Below the pieces are notes generated by a model that saw nothing but the letters and a program-made list of their open reading frames with translations, did not search any database and was not told where the DNA came from. From the NCBI RefSeq assembly GCF_005893125.1, contig NZ_VCJS01000040.1, positions 1 through 64,000 on the forward strand: 64,000 nucleotides of DNA. The letters are read 5' to 3'. Shown piece by piece: positions 38,492 through 46,911 of the stretch. This DNA is from Nonomuraea basaltis. Its GTDB lineage: Bacteria > Actinomycetota > Actinomycetes > Streptosporangiales > Streptosporangiaceae. Numbering within the stretch: position 1 is the first letter of the stretch; every line of letters starts with the position of its first letter. The position numbers were made by a program, and so were the translations under genes.

Positions 38492-41374
38492 TCACCGGGC
38501 GAGGGCGAAGTCCTTGATCCGCAGGTCGCCCTTGAACACGAGGTACACGTTCCCCGTGCCCGCCGGCACCGTCGCGCTCGCCGTGCCGTACTGGTAGATC
38601 CCGCCGGTGGCGGGCACCTGGACGGTCCCGAGCAGCGTGCCCCCCGGCGAGCCGAGACGCAGCTCGAACGAGCCACCGCTCACCGAGGCCACCGAAGCCG
38701 TGAGGCGGGCGCCCCAGGAGGCGCCGGTGAACGAGATCCAGTCACCGGCCGAGCCCTCCACGACCTCGCCGCTCACCTTGCTCTCGTCCGCGAAGAGCAC
38801 GCCGGAGTAGTCGTCGAAGTCCATCGCCCTGGTGGTCTTGGCCAGGTCGCGGACGGGGACGGTCTCGCCGGACACGCGCAGGGTGGTGGTCTGGCGGATC
38901 CGGTCGGAGGCGGAGCCGGCCATCACGTCGTGGGTGGCGCTCTCGACGACCCACTTGTTCCGGGTGTGGTCCCAGACGGCCAGGTCCGACTTCTTCAGGG
39001 TGAAGGTCACGGTACGGGACTCGCCCGGGTTCAGCGTGATCCGCTGGAAGCCGCGCAGCTGCTTGACCGGCTGCTTGAAGCGGGAGTCGCGCTGGTGGGT
39101 GTAGAGCTGGACGACCTCGTCGCCCCTGACCTTGCCGGTGTTGGTGACCTTGACGCTCACCTTGTCGCCCCGCACCTGCAGCCCCTGGTAGCCGAACGAG
39201 GTGTAGCTCAGCCCGTGGCCGAACGAGTAGAGCGGCTTGCCCTTCGCGTACTGGTACGTCATCCCGGTCTTGGTCAGGTCGTAGTCCAGGATGCTCGGCA
39301 GGTTGTCGGTGCCCGGCCAGGTCTGGGTGAGCCGGCCGGCCGGGTTGACGGCGCCGAACAGCACGTCGGCGATCGCATGCCCGGTCTCCGCGCCCGCGTG
39401 CGTGGTCCACAGCAGCGTCGGCGCGTCCACGATCACCGGATAGCTGGTCTCCAGGACGACGACGGTCTTCGGGTTGGCCTTGCGCACGGCCTCGATCAGC
39501 CGCCGCTGCCCGTCGCCGAGCTGCAGGTTGTCGCGATCGTGGAACTCGCGTCCGGCCACGAACGGGTGGCTGCCCACCACCACGACCGCGACCTCGGCCT
39601 TGGCCGCCTGCGCGGCGGCCGCGGCGATGCCGTCGGAGACGACCTCCTTGCCGAACTTCGCCGCCTCGGCCTTGGGGGCCAGGGCGAGCGCGCCGTCGGC
39701 GGTCACGGTCACGTACGGGTCGGGCAGGGCGTACCAGCCCTCCACGGTCTCGAAGCCGGCATACCTGATCAGGTAGCTGCCGTCGGGCTGGCGCTCCAGC
39801 GCGAACTGCTGGGTGACGTACCAGCCGTCGGGCTCGGCGTCGTCGGTGTCGAGCGAGCGCCAGTCGCCGCCGAGCAGCTTGCCGTTGCCCGCGTTGCGCA
39901 GCGTGGACACGCCGCTGACCCAGTCCGTCAGGTCCCACTGCGAGGCGGCCGTGGGCGCGGTGTCGGTGAGCGCGGCGTTGTCGTCGGCACCGGTGCCGGT
40001 GGCGGTGACGTACTTGCCCGAGGCCAGGTGCTTGAGCGCGATCCGCTCCAGGCCCTCGCCGGTGGCCACGTCGCCCACGCGCTCCTTGATCCCGTCGATC
40101 GGCGTCACCTGGTAGGGCAGCTGGCCGGAGTAGAAGTCACGGTAGAGCTTGCCGGACAGCGGGCCGACGACGGCCGCCGACTTGGGCTCGGCCAGCGGGA
40201 GCACGCCCGAGTTCTTGAGCAGCACCGCCGCCTTGGCCGCGGTCTCGCGGTTGAGCTGCTGGTTCGCGGCGCTGTTGATCACATCCTTGGTGATCTTCTT
40301 GTACGGCCCGCCGTCCGGGTCGAAGTGCCCCAGCCGGGTCCTGATGGACAGGACGCTGCGTACCGACTTGTCCACGTCGGTCTCGGTGATCCGGCCCTGG
40401 TCGAGCGCGGCCTTGAGGTTCGTCACCATCGGCCCGATGTCGCTGCCGTCGATCGTGAAGCTGTCCTGCCCGCTCTTCAGCACGGCGGCGAACGCCTCGG
40501 GCTTGTTGTCGAAGTACTTCTGCAGGTCGGTGAGCGCGTGCGGGCCCCAGGCGTCGCTGACGTTGTAGAGCGTCTTGTCCGTCCACGACCTGACCACGTT
40601 GTTCAGGTCGGTGTTGACGTGGTTGGGCCGCCCGTTGACCACGTTGTACGAGGCCATGACCCCGGTCGCGGCGTCGGCCGAGATCGCCGCCTTGAAGGCG
40701 GGCTCGTAGTACTCGTGCTTGAGCTTGGGCGTCAGGTTGGAGGAGGTGAGGCTGCGGTTGGTCTCGTTGTTGTAGGCCAGGTAGTGCTTGAGCACGGGCG
40801 CGGTCTTCAGATAGAAGGGGTCGTCGCCCTGCAGGCCCTTGCCGTAGGCCGTCGAGACGGCCCCGGTCAGGAGCGGGTCCTCCGAATAGCCTTCCTCGTT
40901 CCGGCCCGCCCGCGGGTCGCGCAGCAGGTCGACCACGGGCGCCCACACCTGCAGGCCCCACAGGGTGGGATCGACGGCGTTGTAGCCGCGCGTCTCGTCA
41001 CCGACGGCCGAGCCGACCTTCTTGATCAGCGCCGGGTCCCAGGTGCTGGCCAGGCCGATCGCCTGCGGGAACACCGTGCCGCTGGCGGACTTCTGGTTCC
41101 AGTTGTCGTTGAGGTGGTTGGACCAGGCGACGCCGTGCAGCGCCTCGGTGCCGTTCTTGTGATAGCCGATGCCGAGGCGAGGGATCGCCGGCTGCGACTG
41201 GTGCAGCAGGCTCAGCTTCTCGTCCAGCGTGAGCCGGCCGAGCAGGTCGTTCACCCGCTGCTCCAGCGGCAGGCTCGGGTTCTGGAACGGGTAGTCGACC
41301 GCCTGCGCGGCCGGGACGGCGAGCATCGAGGCCGCCAGGGTGAGGGTGGCTAACAACGGGATTCTTGGACGCAT
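38492..41374 (-). CDS. Secreted GH3 beta-glucosidase/beta-xylosidase
   Basis: This 960-residue family-3 enzyme has a signal peptide (residues 1-25, ending PAAQA). The barrel shows GRNEEGYSEDP, LKHYLAYNNETNR and nucleophile D274 (NVSDAWGP). The alpha/beta sandwich and fibronectin-III-like domain (SFGHGLSYTSFGYQGL) and a C-terminal CBM6-like domain follow. Like the cytosolic GH3 at 23530, it carries a trefoil-like insert (ALKHLASGKYVTATG, TLRNAGNGKLLGGD) between the two catalytic domains, so the two are paralogues. It would trim glucosyl or xylosyl residues outside the membrane. It is the last gene of an operon with GH31 and importer 2; GGAGAA precedes ATG 41374. Confidence 0.93.
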   Translation of the reverse strand: MRPRIPLLATLTLAASMLAVPAAQAVDYPFQNPSLPLEQRVNDLLGRLTLDEKLSLLHQSQPAIPRLGIGYHKNGTEALHGVAWSNHLNDNWNQKSASGTVFPQAIGLASTWDPALIKKVGSAVGDETRGYNAVDPTLWGLQVWAPVVDLLRDPRAGRNEEGYSEDPLLTGAVSTAYGKGLQGDDPFYLKTAPVLKHYLAYNNETNRSLTSSNLTPKLKHEYYEPAFKAAISADAATGVMASYNVVNGRPNHVNTDLNNVVRSWTDKTLYNVSDAWGPHALTDLQKYFDNKPEAFAAVLKSGQDSFTIDGSDIGPMVTNLKAALDQGRITETDVDKSVRSVLSIRTRLGHFDPDGGPYKKITKDVINSAANQQLNRETAAKAAVLLKNSGVLPLAEPKSAAVVGPLSGKLYRDFYSGQLPYQVTPIDGIKERVGDVATGEGLERIALKHLASGKYVTATGTGADDNAALTDTAPTAASQWDLTDWVSGVSTLRNAGNGKLLGGDWRSLDTDDAEPDGWYVTQQFALERQPDGSYLIRYAGFETVEGWYALPDPYVTVTADGALALAPKAEAAKFGKEVVSDGIAAAAAQAAKAEVAVVVVGSHPFVAGREFHDRDNLQLGDGQRRLIEAVRKANPKTVVVLETSYPVIVDAPTLLWTTHAGAETGHAIADVLFGAVNPAGRLTQTWPGTDNLPSILDYDLTKTGMTYQYAKGKPLYSFGHGLSYTSFGYQGLQVRGDKVSVKVTNTGKVRGDEVVQLYTHQRDSRFKQPVKQLRGFQRITLNPGESRTVTFTLKKSDLAVWDHTRNKWVVESATHDVMAGSASDRIRQTTTLRVSGETVPVRDLAKTTRAMDFDDYSGVLFADESKVSGEVVEGSAGDWISFTGASWGARLTASVASVSGGSFELRLGSPGGTLLGTVQVPATGGIYQYGTASATVPAGTGNVYLVFKGDLRIKDFALAR

Positions 41375-41387
41375 TGAGGGTTCTCCA

Positions 41388-42209
41388 TCATTTGATGGCG
41401 CCGACCGTCACACCTCGGGTCAGCGTGCGCTGGAAGATCAGGAAGAAGGCGACCGCCGGCACGATGCCGAGCAGGGCCGAGGCGCTGGACATGGTGGCGT
41501 CCATGAACTTCTCGCCCTGCAGGACACCGAGCGCGACGGGCACCGTCTGGGTGTCGTTGGAGATCAGGAAGATGAGCGGCAGGAAGAACTCGTTCCAGGT
41601 CCAGATGAAGAAGAAGATCAGCAGGACGTTCAGGGTGGGTCTGCTGATCGGCACCACGATCCGCCACAGCGAACGCAGCCGCCCCGCGCCGTCGATCGCG
41701 GCGGCCTCGAGGATCTCCTTCGGGAACTGCCCCAGGACCGCGCTCAGCAGGTACGTGCCGAACGCCGCCTGGATCACGGTCATGACGATGATCACGGCCA
41801 GTTGCGTGTCATAGAGCCCTACCGCCTTGGCCAGGTAGTAGAGCGGGTAGGCCAGCGCCTCCTGCGGCAACGTGTTGGCCACCAGGAACAGCACGAGGAT
41901 CGACAGCCGGCCCTTCACCCTGCCGATGCCCAGCGCGTACGCGTTGAGCACCGACAGCACGACGGCCAGCACCGACACAGAAGCGCTGATGACGAAGCTG
42001 TTCCAGAGCTTCGTGCCGAAGTCGACCCGGTTCCAGAAGTCGATGATCCCCTGGAGGTAGAGCCCGTCGGGCAGGCTCAGCGGGCCCTGCGTGCCGTACT
42101 GGGCCGGCGACTTGACCGCGTTGATCGCCACGATCGCGAACGGGAACATCATCACGACCGCCAGCACGACCAGCGCGAACAGCACCGCCCACCGCCCGGG
42201 ACCCCTCAT
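41388..42209 (-). CDS. Sugar ABC transporter permease, MalG-like (importer 2)
   Basis: This 273-residue permease has six membrane helices and the EAA loop LEAAAIDGAGRLRSLWRIVVPIS near residue 170, ending QRTLTRGVTVGAIK, the common CUT1 family tail. It overlaps the upstream permease by four bases and precedes the GH3 gene by 13 bases. As with importer 1, no ATPase gene is present. Confidence 0.93.
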   Translation of the reverse strand: MRGPGRWAVLFALVVLAVVMMFPFAIVAINAVKSPAQYGTQGPLSLPDGLYLQGIIDFWNRVDFGTKLWNSFVISASVSVLAVVLSVLNAYALGIGRVKGRLSILVLFLVANTLPQEALAYPLYYLAKAVGLYDTQLAVIIVMTVIQAAFGTYLLSAVLGQFPKEILEAAAIDGAGRLRSLWRIVVPISRPTLNVLLIFFFIWTWNEFFLPLIFLISNDTQTVPVALGVLQGEKFMDATMSSASALLGIVPAVAFFLIFQRTLTRGVTVGAIK

Positions 42210-43069
42210 TGCTCACGCTCCTGGACGCGTAGGAACAGGAACGTCACCACGATGATGATCACGGCCAGCACGGTGGCGATCGCGGAGCCGTACCCGACGT
42301 TGCTCTTCTGGAAGAAGTTCAGGTACGAGAAGTACGACGGGACCATGGTGGCGTTGCCAGGGCCGCCCCGCGTCAGCACGAAGATCGGCCCGAACACCTT
42401 CAGCGCGGCGATCGTGCACGTCAGCAGTACCACGAAGATCTCCGGCCGGATCTGCGGGATCGTGATGTGCCAGGTCTTGCGCCACCACGAGGCCCCGTCG
42501 ATCTCGGCCGCCTCGTAGTAGGCCGGGTCCACGCGCTGCAGCCCGGCCATGAAGATCACGACGGGGTAGCCGAGCTGGAACCACACCATGACCGCCATGA
42601 CCGTGGCCAGCGCCAGGTCGGGATCGCCGAGCCAGTCGGCCTCCAGCCCGAAGATCTGGTTGACCGCGCCGTACGACGGGTGCAGCATCCAGCCCCACAC
42701 CACGCCGGCCACCGCCACCGGCAGGACCTGCGGCAGGTAGTACATGGCCCGCAGCGCCGAGGCCGTGCGCGGCCCGAACCGCTTGCCGATGTAGTCGAAC
42801 AAGGCGGCCGCCAGCACGAGGCCGATCGCGGTCGGCACGATGGCCATGGCCACGATCAGCCCCACGTTGTGCTGGAACGACTGCCAGAACCGCTCGTCCT
42901 CCAGCAATCTGGCGTAGTTGTCGAGGCCGATCCACCTGGGCGTGCCCACCCCGGACCAGCGGGTGAAGCTCGCGCCCACGTTCATCAGGAACGGCACGAC
43001 GATGACGCCCAGGAAGAGAAGCAGGCTGGGGGCCAGGTAGAGCCAGTACCCCCTCGTGCGACCTCTCAT
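42206..43069 (-). CDS. Sugar ABC transporter permease, MalF/UgpA-like (importer 2)
   Basis: This 287-residue permease is the partner of the preceding MalG-like protein. It has six helices and the EAA loop YEAAEIDGASWWRKTWHITIPQI near residue 195. Its start immediately follows the stop of the binding-protein gene with no gap, and its end overlaps the next gene (ATGA), so the three importer genes are tightly coupled. Confidence 0.93.
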   Translation of the reverse strand: MRGRTRGYWLYLAPSLLLFLGVIVVPFLMNVGASFTRWSGVGTPRWIGLDNYARLLEDERFWQSFQHNVGLIVAMAIVPTAIGLVLAAALFDYIGKRFGPRTASALRAMYYLPQVLPVAVAGVVWGWMLHPSYGAVNQIFGLEADWLGDPDLALATVMAVMVWFQLGYPVVIFMAGLQRVDPAYYEAAEIDGASWWRKTWHITIPQIRPEIFVVLLTCTIAALKVFGPIFVLTRGGPGNATMVPSYFSYLNFFQKSNVGYGSAIATVLAVIIIVVTFLFLRVQEREQ

Positions 43070-44371
43070 CTAGTTACCAATGTCGGCGAGGTTGTCCTCG
43101 TACGGCTTGGCGATCTCGTCCAGCACCTCGGCAGGGGGCTTGCTGCCGTTGATGAGGTTCTGGACCCCGGCCACGAGCACGTCGTAGTAGCCGGGCGCGG
43201 GCCAGTCGGGGTAGAAGGCCAGGCCGTCGGCGGCGGTCAGCTTGTTGAAGGACTCGATGAGCTCCTTGCTCTTGGCGTCGGTGATCGCGGCCGGGTCGGC
43301 GGCCACGGGGACGCCGCCGGAGTTGCCGAGCAGGTTCTGGATCTCCTTGCTCATCGTGATGTCGATGAAGTCGTAGGCCAGGTCCTTGTTCTTCGACTTC
43401 TCGGGGACGACCCAGAGGTTTCCGCTCGAACCAGGCGACATGGTGGCGCCGGGGAAGAGGAAGTGACCCCACTGGAAGTCCTTGATGGTGGAGGCCACGC
43501 GGCCGTACCACCAGCTACCGCTGATCATGATGGGGAACTTGCCGTTCATGAACGCCACGCCCATGTCCTCGGCCTTGAGCCCGGCCGAGTTCTTGGCGAT
43601 GTAGCCCTTCTTCACCCAGTCGGCGAAGGTGTCGGCGCCGTAGGTGAACTCGGGCCCGTGGAAGTCGACCTTGCCCTTGTAGGACTGGTACGCATCCAGC
43701 CACGGCTTCTGCGCCTTGGTCAGCGCGAGCTGGTAGAGGATCTGCTGGGCCGGGTACTCGGCGCCGGCGTTCGCGATGGGCGTCACCCCGGCCTTGACGA
43801 ACGTGTCCAGCCCGGCCGTGAACTCCTCGAACGTGGTCGGGACCTGGACCTTGTGCTTGTCGAACAGGTCCTTGTTGTAATAGACCATCACGAACTCGCC
43901 GTAGTTCGGCACGCCGTACCAGTTGCCGGTGCCCATGACGCCCCGGTCGTCATATTTGGCGGTGGTCTGCAGGCCGCCGGGCAGCAGCTTGTCCCAGCCG
44001 CGCTTGGTGGTCTCCTCGGAGAGGTTCGTGAGAAGGCCCTGCTTGGACAGCAGCCCGGCGGTGGCGTTGCCCTTGTTGTACTCCATGATGTCGGGCGCCT
44101 CATCGGAGTTGAGCACCATGCTCGCCGTCTTCTGGATCTGCTCGAAGCCCTTCTCCTCGAACTTGACGGTCACGTTCGGGTGCGACGCCTCGAACTTCTT
44201 GATCGCCTCGGTCCACGCCTTGGCCATGGCGCTGTCTTTCGACTCGTAGTGCCAGAGCTTCAGCACGCGGGGCTGGTTGCCCTGCGTGGGGGGGCTCTCG
44301 GAGCCGGAGCCGCAGGCCGACAGGGCGAGCGCGGCGGCGAACAGCACCGCAGCGCCTCTCAACTTGACCAT
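43070..44371 (-). CDS. Sugar ABC transporter solute-binding lipoprotein (importer 2)
   Basis: This 433-residue MalE-type binding protein has a signal peptide with lipobox LSAC (Cys at residue 20) and mature chain LKLWHYESKDSAMAKAWTEAIKKFEASHP, PDIMEYNKGN, ISGSWWYGR and LWVVPEKSKNKDLAYDFI, all usual for CUT1 oligosaccharide binders. It is smaller than and unrelated in detail to the importer 1 binder, so the locus has two importers with different ligands. It lies 18 bases after the GH31 gene in the same operon. Confidence 0.93.
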   Translation of the reverse strand: MVKLRGAAVLFAAALALSACGSGSESPPTQGNQPRVLKLWHYESKDSAMAKAWTEAIKKFEASHPNVTVKFEEKGFEQIQKTASMVLNSDEAPDIMEYNKGNATAGLLSKQGLLTNLSEETTKRGWDKLLPGGLQTTAKYDDRGVMGTGNWYGVPNYGEFVMVYYNKDLFDKHKVQVPTTFEEFTAGLDTFVKAGVTPIANAGAEYPAQQILYQLALTKAQKPWLDAYQSYKGKVDFHGPEFTYGADTFADWVKKGYIAKNSAGLKAEDMGVAFMNGKFPIMISGSWWYGRVASTIKDFQWGHFLFPGATMSPGSSGNLWVVPEKSKNKDLAYDFIDITMSKEIQNLLGNSGGVPVAADPAAITDAKSKELIESFNKLTAADGLAFYPDWPAPGYYDVLVAGVQNLINGSKPPAEVLDEIAKPYEDNLADIGN

Positions 44372-44389
44372 GATCCCTCCAGGGGGGTG

Positions 44390-46699
44390 TTACGAGATGA
44401 CGGCCCGCGCGGGAGCTCCGGCCACCGGGGCGATCTCGACCGCGGTGACGCGCTTTGGGCCGGTGACGGCGACACGCAGTTCGTCGCCGTCCCTGGTGGC
44501 GACGGCGACCGTCACGCCGTCTTCGTCGTGGATTTCGGCAGTACGGGTTTCTTCTGGGCCGTCGCCGCCCACGAAGGCGACGAGGGCGATCTCGGCAGGC
44601 ACGGTGATGGTGTTTCCTGGGTCTCCCGTCGTAGTGACCGGTATGAGCGCGCCGTACCTGACGAAGAGGGGGATCTGGTCGAGCGGCTTGCTGACCGGGA
44701 CGTACCGGGAGCCCTCCAGGACCTCGCCCGTCCAGTAGTCGACCCACTGACCGCGCGGCAGGTACACCTGCCGGGTGCCCTCCGGCGCGATCATGGGGGC
44801 GACGAGCAGGTCTCGGCCGAGCAGGTACTGCAGGTCGGCCTGCCAGGCCACCGGGTCGTCCGGATAGTCCACGCACAGCGCGCGCATCATCGGCGCGCCG
44901 GTGCGCGCGGCCTCGACGGCCGCCGAGTAGATGTACGGCATCAGCCGGTAGCGCAGCTTCAACGCCTCTACGGCCTGCTCCTCGACGGCCGGGAACTCCC
45001 ACGGCTCGCGGGTGGTCGTGCCGTGCAGACGCAGCAGCGGGGAAAGGGCTCCGAACTGGGTCCAGCGGACGTACAGGTCGTCGGTGGGCCGGCCGGTGAA
45101 GCCGCCCGCGTCGTGGCTCCAGAACGGCACGCCGGACAGGCCGTGCGCGAGCCCGCCCCGGATCGTGCTGCCCATGGCGGCGTAGCTGGTGTAGGTGTCG
45201 CCGTTCCACTGGGCGCTGTGCCGCTGGCCGCCGAGGTACGACGAGCGCGCCCACACCAGGCCGTGCCCGTTGACCTCGCGGGTGACGTCGGCGACGGCGT
45301 CGTTGAACAGCAGCGTGTAGACGTTGTGCAGGTCGGTGCCCGTCATGCCGTTGAACGCGACCGCGTCCGCCGGGACACCCTCGGCGAAGTCGGTCTTGAA
45401 CGCGTCCACGCCCTGCCGCAGCAGCGCCCGCAGCAGGTCCTTGAACCAGGTGACCGCCGCCGGATTGGTGAGGTCGACGATGCCGCACGCCGGGAACGAC
45501 CCATGCCAGCAGTCGGCGACGTAGGTCTCGCCATCCTCCCTCTTCAGGAAATATCCGGCTTGCGAAGCATCCTCGAAGGCCGGGCTGAGATGGGAAATGT
45601 ACGGATTCATCCAGAGACAGGCCTTGAACCCCATCCCGTGCAGCTCGTCGAGCATCCGCTCCGGCTCCGGGAAGTTCACCGGGTCCCACTGCAGATCCGA
45701 CCAGTGCCCGTCGGTCTGCCAGTAGGTGTCCAGGTGGAGCACGTCGCACGGGATGCCGCGCTCCCTGATCGTCCGCGCCCTGGCCAGCACCCGCTCCTGG
45801 CTGTCCACGCAGAACCCGGACGAGATCCAGGTCCCGAACGCCCACTTGGGCGGCAGCGACGGGCGGCAGGTCAGCAGGTCGTAACGGTCCAGGACGTCGG
45901 ACGGCGTGGGCCCGGCGATCATGTAGTAGTCCATGACGTCGTCGGGCACCAGGATCTGCACGACGCTGTGCGTGGACTGGCACACGTCGAACTCCGTGGG
46001 GGCGCCGCTGTCGACGAGGAGCCCGTAGCCCTTGCTGGAGACGTACAGGGGGACGTTCTTGTACGCCCGCTGCGACTCGGCGCCGAAGGCGTCGAAGTTC
46101 CACATGACCGGGCGCTGGCCGCGCTTGTCCAGCGGCGAGAAGGACTCCCCGAACCCGGCGAACGCCTCGTCGGGGGCGGCGGCGAAGCTCTCGTGGTAGG
46201 CGACGGAGGTGCCGTTGGCCGTTGAGCGGCCGAACGGGAGCGTCCGCAGCCTGCCGCTGATGTCGGTGTGCCCGCGATCCTGCTCGACCAGCGTGGCCCC
46301 GGAGGCGTCGGTGAAGCGCAGGTGCCACGGCGCCAGGCTGATCTCGGCACGCAGCGAGCCCGCGTCGATCACGATCGGCTCCCCGGGCGCCACCCCGGCA
46401 CGTGCCCCTGGATACGTGCCGGGGGTGACCATGGAGATGGCCCCCTCCGATCGCGGCCGGGCGGCCGCGTCCTCCGACAGCCGCACCCGGATCACGCCCT
46501 CACCGGCCACGCCCACCTGGACGACCAGCGTCTCCTCCGCCGTCGTGACCGCCTTCAGCATCACCTCGGCACCGTCCGCCGCGACCAGCTCGGCCGCCGT
46601 GAGCGCCGACAGGCCACCCTCACCTCGTGCGCGAACCGGCAGCTCGGGCGGGTCCGCGACGAAGTACTCGTGCGCGACCAGCGGGGGGCGATAGGGCAT
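44390..46699 (-). CDS. GH31 alpha-xylosidase (YicI-like)
   Basis: This 769-residue cytosolic family-31 glycosidase has an N-terminal beta sandwich, a barrel with nucleophile D437 in AFKTDFAEGVP, and acid/base D501 in WNGDTYTSYAAM. The KTDF(A/G)E form of the nucleophile motif marks the YicI-type alpha-xylosidases rather than alpha-glucosidases, and fits removal of alpha-1,6-xylose from imported xyloglucan oligosaccharides (isoprimeverose units). It has no signal peptide. ATG 46699 has AAGGAG five bases upstream; the longer frame start 46726 lacks one. It heads the operon GH31, binding protein, two permeases, secreted GH3, with two operator-like repeats upstream. Confidence 0.93.
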   Translation of the reverse strand: MPYRPPLVAHEYFVADPPELPVRARGEGGLSALTAAELVAADGAEVMLKAVTTAEETLVVQVGVAGEGVIRVRLSEDAAARPRSEGAISMVTPGTYPGARAGVAPGEPIVIDAGSLRAEISLAPWHLRFTDASGATLVEQDRGHTDISGRLRTLPFGRSTANGTSVAYHESFAAAPDEAFAGFGESFSPLDKRGQRPVMWNFDAFGAESQRAYKNVPLYVSSKGYGLLVDSGAPTEFDVCQSTHSVVQILVPDDVMDYYMIAGPTPSDVLDRYDLLTCRPSLPPKWAFGTWISSGFCVDSQERVLARARTIRERGIPCDVLHLDTYWQTDGHWSDLQWDPVNFPEPERMLDELHGMGFKACLWMNPYISHLSPAFEDASQAGYFLKREDGETYVADCWHGSFPACGIVDLTNPAAVTWFKDLLRALLRQGVDAFKTDFAEGVPADAVAFNGMTGTDLHNVYTLLFNDAVADVTREVNGHGLVWARSSYLGGQRHSAQWNGDTYTSYAAMGSTIRGGLAHGLSGVPFWSHDAGGFTGRPTDDLYVRWTQFGALSPLLRLHGTTTREPWEFPAVEEQAVEALKLRYRLMPYIYSAAVEAARTGAPMMRALCVDYPDDPVAWQADLQYLLGRDLLVAPMIAPEGTRQVYLPRGQWVDYWTGEVLEGSRYVPVSKPLDQIPLFVRYGALIPVTTTGDPGNTITVPAEIALVAFVGGDGPEETRTAEIHDEDGVTVAVATRDGDELRVAVTGPKRVTAVEIAPVAGAPARAVIS

Positions 46700-46735
46700 G
46701 GAAGCTCCTTTGAACAGCTGCGCCAACTTCGTGAA

Positions 46736-46761
46736 TTAGTTTGCTGTCCATACCAACAAAC
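46736..46761. promoter_or_regulatory. Candidate ROK operator, site B
   Basis: TTAGTTTGCTGTCCATACC followed by AACAAAC lies 37 bases upstream of the GH31 start. It contains the inverted repeat GTTTG-N13-CAAAC and is a direct repeat of site C. Confidence 0.65.
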
Positions 46762-46781
46762 GTCAACGGTCTGGCGGCCAG

Positions 46782-46803
46782 TTAGTTTGAAGTCCATCCC
46801 AAA
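46782..46803. promoter_or_regulatory. Candidate ROK operator, site C
   Basis: TTAGTTTGAAGTCCATCCC followed by AA matches site B at 18 of 21 positions and starts exactly 46 bases from it, in the same orientation. The rest of the 212-base gap to 46911 shows no other feature. Confidence 0.65.
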
Positions 46804-46911
46804 TAGACGACACGACGCCAGTGAACGACCGGGCGTCCACCGCCGCACGGTGCGTGTGCCGGCCGGGCGGCGGTCACGGTGCGCTCGCCACGACAGCGTG
46901 CCGCGCGGGCC

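Noticed and set aside
38930..41353. 807-codon + strand frame opposite the secreted GH3
   Set aside because: Low-complexity Arg/Gly/Val/Ala translation with no domain; the minus strand encodes a complete enzyme.
42467..46225. 1252-codon + strand frame across permease, binding protein and GH31 genes
   Set aside because: It spans several well-supported minus-strand genes and has shadow composition.
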